Shown one piece after another: positions 1 through 7,188 of a stretch of DNA of 20,871 nucleotides; positions within the stretch are counted from its first letter, which is position 1; each line of letters begins with the position of its first letter. The stretch lies in NCBI GenBank assembly GCA_029974875.1, contig JARKQP010000833.1:1-20871 (forward strand), written 5' to 3'. Made by a program: the position numbers and the translations under genes. The notes under the pieces were generated by a model. It ran no database searches, was not told the DNA's origin, and saw only the letters and a program-made list of their open reading frames with translations. This DNA comes from Mobilitalea sp. Its GTDB lineage: Bacteria > Bacillota_A > Clostridia > Lachnospirales > Lachnospiraceae.

Positions 1-152
1 ATATAAAATTATTTCCCTTGAAATGTAAAAGAAGATTCCTCACAATTCTTGGGAAATGTGGTTTAAATCAATTTGGGGCTTTTCTTATTTTGTAACATAA
101 GTCACTCCCGTCGGAAATATACATACATAGAAAGGTATTGATAGGGACGGAT

Positions 153-264
153 AGGTTAAAAAAATAAAATTAATGAACGAAGGGGGGACCGGGTCCATGC
201 CGCACTTTCACGGCAATTGGTGCAGTATAAGGCAATGCCCATAGTGACGGGCATGGACATTATT
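153..264 (+). promoter_or_regulatory. Structured 5' leader, copy A (upstream of the SpoVB-like flippase)
   Basis: This leader is homologous to the reverse complement of 20488-20625, from AGGTT at 153 up to the start codon at 265. Seen in the sequence: a run of G then ACCGGGTCCATGCC, a local hairpin H1 (GCCG 199-202 with CGGC 211-214), a second hairpin H2 (ATGCCC 235-240 with GGGCAT 249-254), and a 9-bp long-range pairing (193-201 with 250-258). The long-range pairing shares bases with both hairpins, so the two states exclude each other. The only Shine-Dalgarno-like bases (GGA 255-257) lie in the long-range stem but are free when H1 and H2 form. I infer translational control of the gene behind it. 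I do not recognise a known riboswitch family; a dispersed DNA repeat is the alternative. Confidence 0.6.
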
Positions 265-1839
265 ATGACGAAACCGCTAACCATACAACAGGTACAACGC
301 ATAAAGGGAAGCAGCATTGTGAGGGGAACCCTCATTCTCACAATCGCAGGGTTTATTACAAGATTTATTGGATTCTTTTACCGCATCTTCCTTTCGAATA
401 CGATGGGTGCAGAATTAATGGGAATCTATCAATTAATTTTTCCTGTTTACGCAATATGCTTTACCATCTTTGCCACCGGGATCCAGACCTCCATCTCCAG
501 GCTGGTGGCTGCAGAGCTTGCGAAACGGAATACAAAAAATGTATATAAAATACTTCGGCTTGGCATCCTTGTCTCAGTTATTTTAGCAGCTATTTTATCC
601 ATATTGGTCTACGTATATGCAGAGCTCATCGCAGCACGCTTTCTTTTAGAAACACGCAGTACCGATTCACTAAAATTACTGGCCATCGTATTCCCGTTCT
701 GTGGGATTACCGCCTGTATTAATGGGTATTATTATGGCTTGAAGCAGGCAGGAGTTCCTGCCTGCACCCAGTTACTGGAACAGGTAATCCGCGTTATGAT
801 CGTCTACGCCATTGCCCTGTACTTGGGCGGAGGAGATATGTCTGTCACCTGTGAGATCGCGGTCATTGGTGTCGTTGCAGGAGAAATTGCCTCCTGCTTA
901 TATAATGTTGTCTCCCTATTCCTGACCAAATCCCCTGCCAGAACAATGCTGTCCGAGCCAGACCCGGAAGCAAAGCCCATCCGGCGGAGGATAATATTCA
1001 AGGATTTAATGTCCTTAAGTATCCCATTATCGGCAAACCGTCTGCTGTTAAGTATTTTACATAGCATAGAGTCGGTCCTAATTCCGGCAATGCTCCGGAG
1101 GTCCGGCTTAGATACCCAGGCTTCCCTGGTTGCCTTCGGGGTTCTAAACGGTATGTCCATCCCCTTTATCATGTTCCCCACAGCCCTGGTAAATGCACTG
1201 GCCGTCCTCCTCCTGCCAGCCATATCAGAGGCACAGGCGGTGGGTAATGACAAATTAATCGGAAAAACCACTGCCGTATCCGTAAAATATAGCATGATTA
1301 TCGGTATTATCAGTACAGGTCTCTTTATTATTTTCGGAAAGGATCTTGGCAATACCATTTTCCACAACGCCGCCTGCGGTGAATACCTTATTATATTAGC
1401 CTGGCTCTGCCCTTTTATGTATCTTACTACGACCTTAGGAAGCATTATCAACGGCCTTGGAAAAGCACATGTCACCTTTATTAATTCCATTATCGGTACC
1501 CTGTGTAAAATCATATTAATTGTGGTCCTAATTCCCTCAAGAGGAATCACCGGTTACCTCATAGCCTTATTAATCGGCCAATTAATTATCACGGGCTTAG
1601 ACATTTTTGCCGTAGCACGCTATATATCCTTTCAGATGGATGCAGTCAATTCTATTGTAAAGCCGGGAATTATCGTGGCCTTTGCCGGAAATTTAGTGAA
1701 TGCCTGCTATGAATACCTAAAAAAAATGACACAGGTCAACGAAGTGGTCTTTTTACTGGCCTGCTGCTTCGTATTGTGTGTCATTTGCTTAACCTTATTG
1801 CTCATTACCGGTGCCATTACAAAAAAGGATTTTAATTAA
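265..1839 (+). CDS. spoVB: SpoVB/MurJ-like polysaccharide or lipid flippase (MOP superfamily)
   Basis: This is a 524-residue polytopic membrane protein of the polysaccharide-export (PST/MOP) superfamily, expected to move a polyprenyl-linked sugar or lipid II-like precursor across the membrane. The N-terminus (GTLILTIAGFITRFIGFFYR, then a segment reading MGAELMGIYQLIFPVY) is the typical SpoVB opening; about 14 hydrophobic segments follow, a normal length for the family. In Bacillus, SpoVB acts in spore cortex synthesis; here the role is inferred from family only. I chose ATG 265 because the frame upstream (from 217) runs through the conserved leader and would add an unrelated N-terminus. The ribosome site is poor (GGA at 255-257) and sits inside the leader stem. 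The 3' end overlaps the convergent diguanylate cyclase by 8 bp. A second, unrelated flippase (Wzx) lies at 10368-11915. Confidence 0.85.
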   Translation: MTKPLTIQQVQRIKGSSIVRGTLILTIAGFITRFIGFFYRIFLSNTMGAELMGIYQLIFPVYAICFTIFATGIQTSISRLVAAELAKRNTKNVYKILRLGILVSVILAAILSILVYVYAELIAARFLLETRSTDSLKLLAIVFPFCGITACINGYYYGLKQAGVPACTQLLEQVIRVMIVYAIALYLGGGDMSVTCEIAVIGVVAGEIASCLYNVVSLFLTKSPARTMLSEPDPEAKPIRRRIIFKDLMSLSIPLSANRLLLSILHSIESVLIPAMLRRSGLDTQASLVAFGVLNGMSIPFIMFPTALVNALAVLLLPAISEAQAVGNDKLIGKTTAVSVKYSMIIGIISTGLFIIFGKDLGNTIFHNAACGEYLIILAWLCPFMYLTTTLGSIINGLGKAHVTFINSIIGTLCKIILIVVLIPSRGITGYLIALLIGQLIITGLDIFAVARYISFQMDAVNSIVKPGIIVAFAGNLVNACYEYLKKMTQVNEVVFLLACCFVLCVICLTLLLITGAITKKDFN

Positions 1840-3244
1840 CAGTGGCGGGGGAATAGAGCATGAAATCATTCTTTCCCCTTTCCTTAACCTGATATAAGGC
1901 TTGATCCGCATGCTCCATTAGCTGCTCATAGTGGATGCCTGCTTCCGGATAAATGGAAACTCCGATGCTGCCTGAGATTTTAATGGAAATAAGCCCACTC
2001 CTATAGACAAGGTCCAGTGCCTGCTTTAAAATAGCAGCTTTCCCCAGCACTTCCTCCACATCGGTGATATTACCGGCAAAAACTACAAATTCATCCCCTC
2101 CAATGCGCCCTATGATCTCGCCCTCCGAGAAAACCTCCTTAATGCGGGTGGTGACATGGGTTAATACCCTGTCTCCCTGCAGGTGTCCATAGGTGTCATT
2201 AATGCTCTTAAAGTCATCTAAATCAACCAGCATGAGCATATGGGTCTTGTCCTTATTGCCTGAGATAAATTTATCTATTTTTTTAATCGTCACTTCCTTG
2301 TTATAGACACCCGTCAGGGGATCCCTGGTAGCCTTGAATTCCAGCGCCTCCAGCTCCCTTTTTTGGGAATCCACATTGACCAGCTTGCCGATGACGCGGA
2401 CCGGGTTCCTGTCATCGTCATAGATGGTTTTCCCCATAATCTGGCACCAGATAAATTCACCCAAACGGTTTTTCACCCTGTATTGGGATTCAATGATACT
2501 GCTGCCGCTGGCAATGCTTTGACAGAATTCCAGGAAGATTCCCCAATCATCGGGATGCACGTATTCCCTGCGCTCCTCATAGTTCTTTCTAAAATACGGC
2601 ACGGTGGGACTGATTCCAAACAGCTCCCCTACCTTATCCGCATAGACCATTTTATCTGTCCTGATGTGGTATTCAAAAAGTATATCATTCGACAATTCCG
2701 TTGCGATCCGGTAGCGTTCCCCTTCTAAAAGAATCAGTTCCTGCATATGCTTCATTTCGCTGATATCAACAAAAACTACGGAAAGTGTATGCCTTCCATC
2801 CTTACCAAGGGTACTGTTGCCATTCATTAGAAAATACAGGAGCTTCTTGTCCCTGGTCAACAGCTTGACCTCACGGCGAATCGTTTCATTTCCCAACTGC
2901 TGTTCTATATCCTGGGCAAAGGCTACATCCCGGGGATCAATAAAATCATAAAGACAGGTCATATTCTCAGCCTTTGCCGTCGCCTTATCATAGCCCAGGA
3001 TTTCATAGAACCCATTGCTGGCGTACAGGATCCGGCAGCTGTCCTCCAGGATAAAGTGGACCAGCCCTGCCCGGATACTGTTCGTGATCCTTTTTAACTC
3101 CAATGCGGCCCTTGCCACCCTCTTCTCATTCTCAAGGCGGTAGAGCAGGATCAGAACTACAACAATAATACAGATGCTGATGAGAATAACTACAAGGGTC
3201 AGTAATACAGCAGGCCTGCCCTGCAAATCTTTTACCAGGTTCAT
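1832..3244 (-). CDS. Membrane-anchored PAS-PAS-GGDEF diguanylate cyclase
   Basis: This 470-residue protein is predicted to make cyclic di-GMP from two GTP at the membrane. It has one transmembrane segment (about residues 12-36), a PAS domain (about 50-170), a second PAS/PAC domain (about 180-300), and a GGDEF domain starting at TRDPLTGVYN (306-315). The metal- and substrate-binding stretch DLDDFKSINDTYGH is at 341-354, and an intact GGDEF motif at 382-386 predicts activity. The position of the usual RxxD inhibitory site reads SEGE, so product feedback through that site looks absent. No EAL or HD-GYP domain is present. The start at 3244 follows AGGGGA (3252-3257) with good spacing; a longer frame from 3283 runs into a hairpin and is rejected. 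Cyclic di-GMP often controls exopolysaccharide, which suits the locus, but a direct link is inference. Confidence 0.9.
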   Translation of the reverse strand: MNLVKDLQGRPAVLLTLVVILISICIIVVVLILLYRLENEKRVARAALELKRITNSIRAGLVHFILEDSCRILYASNGFYEILGYDKATAKAENMTCLYDFIDPRDVAFAQDIEQQLGNETIRREVKLLTRDKKLLYFLMNGNSTLGKDGRHTLSVVFVDISEMKHMQELILLEGERYRIATELSNDILFEYHIRTDKMVYADKVGELFGISPTVPYFRKNYEERREYVHPDDWGIFLEFCQSIASGSSIIESQYRVKNRLGEFIWCQIMGKTIYDDDRNPVRVIGKLVNVDSQKRELEALEFKATRDPLTGVYNKEVTIKKIDKFISGNKDKTHMLMLVDLDDFKSINDTYGHLQGDRVLTHVTTRIKEVFSEGEIIGRIGGDEFVVFAGNITDVEEVLGKAAILKQALDLVYRSGLISIKISGSIGVSIYPEAGIHYEQLMEHADQALYQVKERGKNDFMLYSPATVN

Positions 3245-3267
3245 CCTATCTTCCCCTAACTTTCGTG

Positions 3268-3528
3268 CTAATGTCCATGCCACGTATATATAGCATAAAG
3301 GCTATATATAATGGCATGGATGAGGTTCCTACAATAAAGCTTAAAATTAATATAGCTTAAATTAATATAGTTTAAATTGATATAGTTTAAATCAATATAG
3401 CTTAAATCGATATAGTTTAAATTGATATAGCTTAAATCGATATAGCTTAAATCGATATAGTTTAAATCGATATAGCTTAAAATCAATATACTTAAAATCA
3501 ATATAGCATAACAAAATGCAGAAATCAA
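3268..3528 (-). CDS. Doubtful small ORF with (D/N)L(S/N)YI pentapeptide repeats
   Basis: This 86-residue frame is produced by the 15-bp tandem repeat, each unit adding five residues (IDLSY, IDLNY, INLNY and so on). The pattern resembles the pentapeptide-repeat consensus A(N/D)LXX with isoleucine in place of alanine. The three variable bases per unit give D/N, S/N and a silent change, so the pattern survives. An ideal AGGAGG (3551-3556) lies 7 nt before an ATG (3541-3543) in the same frame, but that start reads MSGK then a TAG stop (3529-3531). The listed frame therefore relies on the TTG at 3528 just after the stop. It may be a leader peptide plus TTG restart, a gene broken by one nonsense change, or non-coding repeat DNA. 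I favour caution. Confidence 0.25.
   Translation of the reverse strand: MISAFCYAILILSILILSYIDLNYIDLSYIDLSYINLNYIDLSYIDLNYINLNYINLSYINFKLYCRNLIHAIIYSLYAIYTWHGH
3273..3321 (-). other. Long hairpin (element C), related to leaders A and B
   Basis: The arms are GTCCATGCCA (3273-3282) with TGGCATGGAT (3312-3321) and TATATATAGC (3285-3294) with GCTATATATA (3301-3310). That gives about 20 pairs around a 6-nt loop. The outer arm and the flanking GGCATGGACATTA (minus strand) match the leaders A and B. The string ACTTTCGTG, present in the H1 region of leader B, also lies next to it at 3260-3268, but in rearranged order. It sits 29 nt upstream of the cyclase start and does not cover its ribosome site. 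It could be a decayed copy of the leader, an mRNA 5' stabiliser, or a small palindromic repeat. Confidence 0.55.
3336..3510. repeat. AT-rich tandem repeat, 15-bp unit, about 10-11 copies
   Basis: The unit is ATATAG(C/T)TTAAAT(C/T)(G/A) on the plus strand. Eight exact-length units run from 3350 to 3469; a 16-bp and a variant 15-bp unit follow to 3500, and degraded copies flank both ends. All the main variable positions are transitions. Together with hairpin C, this array fills most of the 365-bp gap between the cyclase start and the CcdA-thioredoxin gene. I see no confident promoter in it, although every unit carries a weak TATA-like stretch. Copy number may vary by slippage. Confidence 0.85.
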
Positions 3529-3609
3529 CTATTTGCCTGACATGGAGAAACCTCCTGTGTGCCTGTGTGTATCTGTTATTACCACAGAGATCATCCTGGG
3601 CATTTGCTG

Positions 3610-5064
3610 TTACTTTGTTGCAGCCAAGGTATCGTTAATAATACTGATCATGATATCCTTTGTCATCATACCCGGCACATACCCAAAGATATTGCCCTCC
3701 TTATCGATCATAAAGGTAGTGGGAAAGGCTGATATCCTATAGTCCTTTAGTACCTCCCCTGTTTTATCAAACAGTATCGGGAAGGTATATCCGTTCTCGT
3801 CCATGAAAGCCTGGATCTCATCCATGCTTACATCCGAGTTATCCGGATATTCAGTGCTGGAAGGATTCGTTACCCCAAGGATGATTATGTCGTCCCCGTT
3901 TAAGTTATATTCCTGGTATAGCTCCTCGATATCTGGCAATTCCTTTTTGCAGGGAGGACACCAGGTCGCCCAGAAGTTAAGGAAAACCACCTTGCCCTTA
4001 TAATCTGAAAGGGTATGTTCATTTCCGTATTGGTCCGTGAGGGTAAAATCGAAGGCCGGAATTGTCTTTTTCGATGAGCTTTTGTCCTGACTGTTCTCTC
4101 CAGCTCCATTTGCATCTGAATTGCCATCTGTTGTGTTTGCATCTGTTCCCTTGTCTGAACCTGCGTTGTTGTTTGTATCTGCGTTGTTTACATCTGCATT
4201 GTCTGTATCTGTTCCAGCGTCTGCATCTGTTCCTCCGGCTGTATCCGCTCCTTCCTTCAGGGCGGAGTTCCCTGTATCAGGCAGGTTGGGAGCCTGCTCC
4301 TGATCGCTGTTTTTTACTTCCTGCTGCCCGCTGGTAAAGGAATTCAAATAGCCGGATACGCTGTTCATCCAGCCGGTAAAGGTCATGATCCCCATAAGGA
4401 TAAGAATCACTCCCCCAAGCTTTATGGCATATCTTAAAAGCTTCTGCTTTGATTTCAGGAAATTGAGTGCCTGTGATGTAAAAAGCCCTAATATCAGGAA
4501 GGGGATCAAGAAACCAAGGGCATACACGAATACCAGCAGGTTGCCGGTAAATGCTGCTGATGCTCCGGAAGCCATAATAAGTACCGAAGAAAGAGCCGGA
4601 CCAATACAGGGCGTCCAGGCAAAGCTGAAGGTAAAGCCCATCACAAGTGCCCACAGCGGGTTCATCTTCCTTTCATCTAAGGAAAACCGTATTTTGCGTT
4701 CCCTCTGTAAAAAAGAGAGATCTAATATTCCAAGCTGGAATAAGCCCAATACCACGATCAGAATACCGCCAACCCTGGTAAATAACAGCTTATGCTGATT
4801 GAAAAAGCCGCCCAGGGCAGTAAAGGACATGCCTAAGATAAAGAAGGCAAAGGAAATACCTGCCGCAAAAAATACGGTATGCAGAAACACCTTTCCTCTA
4901 TCATATTTAATTGTCCCATCCTCATCCACCTTCTTACCGCTGCCAGCCAAATATCCCATGTACACCGGAATCAGTGGTATGACACAGGGGGAGAAAAAAG
5001 ATAGGATACCTTCCAGAAACACCAGGATAAAACTAATGTTACCCACTGATAAAATTCCATCCAT
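3610..5064 (-). CDS. CcdA-type thiol transporter fused to a TlpA/ResA-like thioredoxin
   Basis: This 484-residue fusion is expected to carry electrons from cytoplasmic thioredoxin across the membrane and deliver them to an outward-facing thioredoxin domain that reduces extracytoplasmic disulfides. Residues 1-245 form a CcdA/DsbD-like core of about six membrane segments with the paired redox cysteines C27 (FFSPCVIP) and C153 (WTPCIGP). A hydrophilic linker (about 246-332) is rich in Asp, Asn, Thr, Ala and Gly. Residues 333-484 form the thioredoxin domain with WATWCPPC (active site C369/C372) and the cis-proline at 448 (AFPTT). AGGAGG at 5078-5083 is 13 nt from the ATG, slightly long. It is separated from the polysaccharide operon by a terminator and its own promoter candidate, so it is probably an independent unit. 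Confidence 0.9.
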   Translation of the reverse strand: MDGILSVGNISFILVFLEGILSFFSPCVIPLIPVYMGYLAGSGKKVDEDGTIKYDRGKVFLHTVFFAAGISFAFFILGMSFTALGGFFNQHKLLFTRVGGILIVVLGLFQLGILDLSFLQRERKIRFSLDERKMNPLWALVMGFTFSFAWTPCIGPALSSVLIMASGASAAFTGNLLVFVYALGFLIPFLILGLFTSQALNFLKSKQKLLRYAIKLGGVILILMGIMTFTGWMNSVSGYLNSFTSGQQEVKNSDQEQAPNLPDTGNSALKEGADTAGGTDADAGTDTDNADVNNADTNNNAGSDKGTDANTTDGNSDANGAGENSQDKSSSKKTIPAFDFTLTDQYGNEHTLSDYKGKVVFLNFWATWCPPCKKELPDIEELYQEYNLNGDDIIILGVTNPSSTEYPDNSDVSMDEIQAFMDENGYTFPILFDKTGEVLKDYRISAFPTTFMIDKEGNIFGYVPGMMTKDIMISIINDTLAATK

Positions 5065-5151
5065 AAGCCGTTATCGTCCTCCTTTACATGATGTGGTTAA
5101 TTTGATATAGAATCCGTCTTATGATCCTATTCTATCATTTTAACCGATTCC

Positions 5152-5179
5152 TGTATACTATCTGTGATAAAGTTACCAA
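5152..5179 (-). promoter_or_regulatory. Candidate sigma-A-type promoter for the CcdA-thioredoxin gene
   Basis: On the minus strand TTGGTA (5174-5179) and TATACA (5152-5157) are separated by 16 nt. They lie about 90 nt upstream of the ATG at 5064 and downstream of the operon terminator. Matches to consensus are moderate and other AT-rich alternatives exist nearby (for example TAGAAT). Confidence 0.35.
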
Positions 5180-5270
5180 GCGGTTAATGTAGTAAGGGTG
5201 CTGGCCTGCTGCGTCTTTTCAACAGCTGGCAGATTAAAATCAGGCAGCTTCTCCTATGAAGGAACAGCAT

Positions 5271-5324
5271 AAAAAACTTCAACCTCCAGACTGAGTCATA
5301 CTAGCTTACATCAATCTGAAGGTT
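5271..5324 (-). terminator. Rho-independent terminator of the polysaccharide operon
   Basis: In minus-strand orientation AACCTTCAGA (5315-5324) pairs with TCTGGAGGTT (5281-5290), a 10-bp stem with one G-U pair and a 24-nt loop. A six-T run (5271-5276) follows after GAAG. It begins 9 nt after the stop of the HAD-GtrA gene. The large loop and the short gap before the T-run make it slightly imperfect, but position and orientation fit the operon end. Confidence 0.75.
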
Positions 5325-5333
5325 TGTCCTCAC

Positions 5334-6293
5334 CTATTTTTTAAATGTAAATAGCTTTACCAACAAAAATGTCACCGGAATTCCAAGGATTGCCGCCATG
5401 CTGTAGCCAATCAGCTTATGCACACCCAATATATTGCATAAGACAAATACGGTCACGTTTTGTATCAGAAAATTTGGAATATAAGAAATACAAAACCTGA
5501 TATATTTCATAAATCCTAATTGTTCCTTGAATGCAACGATGCTATTTAAGAAATAGGAAATCGTTAAGCTAATGCTATAGCCAAAAACTAATGCAAGATT
5601 AACATTAAAAAGGAAGGAAAACAAATAGGAAAAGAGGATTCCGTCCGCCGCATTAATTGTCCCAATTAATAAAAACAATATAAACTCCCTATTCAAAAAC
5701 ATATGGATGACCCGTAGCCAGCCCGGAGGTACATAGGTGTCCCAGGGAACAATTTCATTTTTGCAGACAATAAAGCTTTTTTCCGATAAGGCTGCCAAAG
5801 GGGTATCCGTCAGGGAGTCCGAATAGAACTCACTGATGGACAGGCCGCCGAATGCCTGCTTAAACCTGGACACCTTCTCCTTCCCGTGGCAATTCTTTCC
5901 TGTGTATCTTCCCGACCTTTTATCAACGCAGGATGCAATCAAATAGTCAATTTCTAAGGATAGGCATACCGGCTTTAGTAAAAATTCCGGGGAAGCCGAT
6001 ATAATAATATCCTCCCCACTTCTCTTCTCCAGATACCAGTGCTTTATTTTATGCTTGTTAAGACTCCAAAACTCTTCAAGGTATAAATCAATGTCCTTTA
6101 TGCCCTTTAGGAAGGAATAAAAGCCTTCCTTGTACGATGTTTTGCTTTGGAGCCCGAGCACATATTTCATAAATGCCATCAATTGTACAGGTAAGAAACG
6201 TATTAATGACAGCTCCTTCCTGATACAATAAAAATAAAAATCCAGTGTACAGTCACCGTTGTATATTGTTTTATCAAAGTCATAAACTATCAT
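5334..6293 (-). CDS. HAD phosphatase - GtrA flippase fusion protein
   Basis: Residues 1-185 form a HAD-IB (phosphoserine-phosphatase-like) domain with DFDKT (D5, D7, T9), motif II serine at ISAS (S99), the K138/K140 region (CHGKEK) and the acidic motif SDSLTD (D159, D163). Residues 201-319 form a four-segment GtrA domain ending in LVKLFTFKK. GtrA proteins are linked to flipping polyprenyl-phosphate sugars. Next to a UbiA-type phosphoribosyl-lipid synthase, the natural reading is that the HAD half removes the 5-phosphate from polyprenyl-phospho-ribose 5-phosphate and the GtrA half flips the product outward. This is inference by analogy with mycobacterial decaprenyl-phosphate pentose metabolism. 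The start overlaps the UbiA stop as ATGA, so the two are translationally coupled. It is the last gene of the operon. Confidence 0.85.
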   Translation of the reverse strand: MIVYDFDKTIYNGDCTLDFYFYCIRKELSLIRFLPVQLMAFMKYVLGLQSKTSYKEGFYSFLKGIKDIDLYLEEFWSLNKHKIKHWYLEKRSGEDIIISASPEFLLKPVCLSLEIDYLIASCVDKRSGRYTGKNCHGKEKVSRFKQAFGGLSISEFYSDSLTDTPLAALSEKSFIVCKNEIVPWDTYVPPGWLRVIHMFLNREFILFLLIGTINAADGILFSYLFSFLFNVNLALVFGYSISLTISYFLNSIVAFKEQLGFMKYIRFCISYIPNFLIQNVTVFVLCNILGVHKLIGYSMAAILGIPVTFLLVKLFTFKK

Positions 6294-7156
6294 AAATATA
6301 TAATCCCCATAGTAGTTAACCCAAAGATGGCAACTAATCCTAACAGCATCTTATTTTGGAATACAACCTCCACCGGATCCCCATCCGAATTCCCTTCAAC
6401 AATTGAACTATATTTCATGCATACCAAGATTAGCAGCGGAACAGTCCATATTAAATTGGAGCTTCCTACCCTGTATACAGTTACGCTATCGACACTCCAT
6501 AAGGAATAGAAGGCAATTGCCAAGGCCATGCACATATACATGTTTTTATCCAAGAAATTATAATTATAAAATTTCAGCACCTTTCTGGTATTGCCATCCG
6601 TTTGTTTTCCGCCCTCATTCCTCCTCTTGCCAAGACCCAGATAAAAGGAGAGGGAAATCACAGTAAGGTACAGCCATTTTGAAATTTCTATCCCCGTAAT
6701 AGCGGATCCAAAAAGCAAACGGAGAAGAAAACCGGATACGAGGATAGCAACATCCACGATTGGAATATTCTTCAAACCAAGGCTATAGGATATGTTAAGC
6801 ATAAAATACAGGATAAAAAAGACCCAGCCCTCCCATGCACCTTTATTAATATAGTAGTTTATGATTAAGGAAACCAGAAAGAACACAAGCGCAAAGATAT
6901 GGGCCGATTTCATAGAAATCTCACCGCTTGCTATTGGTCTTTTACACTTGGTCGGGTGATTACGGTCGTTTTCAGCATCCCGTATATCATTAATGATATA
7001 AATCACCGAGGACATAAAGGAAAAGCCTACCACCCCCACCAAAGTCCTTTGCAGCAAGCCGATATCAAAAAGCTTTCCGCTAAAAATCAGCGGCAGCATA
7101 ATAATCACATTCTTTATATAATGCTTTACCCTCATCAGTTTAAAATACTTTTTCAT
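6290..7156 (-). CDS. UbiA-family polyprenyl-phosphate phosphoribosyltransferase (DPPR-synthase type)
   Basis: This 288-residue membrane enzyme is of the UbiA superfamily, closest in motif style to decaprenyl-phosphate phosphoribosyltransferase, which joins PRPP to a polyprenyl phosphate. Seen: the opening MRVKHYIKNVIIMLPLIFSG, the first Asp-rich motif NDIRDAEND (N56, D57, D60, D64) followed by HPTKCKRPIASGE, the second motif YSLGLKNIPIVD (Y124-D135), and LGLGKRRNE near residue 178. About eight to nine membrane segments are expected. GGGAGG (7163-7168) lies 6 nt before ATG 7156, which decides the start over an in-frame ATG at 7177. A menaquinone or heme prenyltransferase is less likely, given the KRP and KRR motifs and the polysaccharide context. 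No DprE1/DprE2 epimerase genes lie in the window, so ribose rather than arabinose is the simplest product. Confidence 0.85.
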   Translation of the reverse strand: MKKYFKLMRVKHYIKNVIIMLPLIFSGKLFDIGLLQRTLVGVVGFSFMSSVIYIINDIRDAENDRNHPTKCKRPIASGEISMKSAHIFALVFFLVSLIINYYINKGAWEGWVFFILYFMLNISYSLGLKNIPIVDVAILVSGFLLRLLFGSAITGIEISKWLYLTVISLSFYLGLGKRRNEGGKQTDGNTRKVLKFYNYNFLDKNMYMCMALAIAFYSLWSVDSVTVYRVGSSNLIWTVPLLILVCMKYSSIVEGNSDGDPVEVVFQNKMLLGLVAIFGLTTMGIIYL

Positions 7157-7188
7157 TTGAATCCTCCCTTCTGACAAAGACCGTGGAT

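Noticed and set aside
95..130. SigmaE-like -10 (CATACATA at 122-129) before the SpoVB-like gene
   Set aside because: The -10 resembles the sporulation consensus, but no matching -35 lies at the right distance; left as unproven.
153..264. Known cyclic di-GMP (GEMM) riboswitch
   Set aside because: The characteristic conserved GEMM-I or GEMM-II core sequences are not present in leaders A or B, despite the cyclase gene nearby.
804..1550. Long antisense open frame inside the flippase gene
   Set aside because: It is the shadow of a well-supported membrane protein gene; no family features or ribosome site.
1844..1886. GGGGGAA ... TTTCCCC hairpin just inside the 3' end of the cyclase gene as a plus-strand terminator for the flippase gene
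   Set aside because: The stem is short with a large loop and only a weak T-rich tail, and it lies within coding sequence; not convincing.
3336..3510. CRISPR array
   Set aside because: The units are 15 bp and directly adjacent with no unique spacers, and no cas genes are present.
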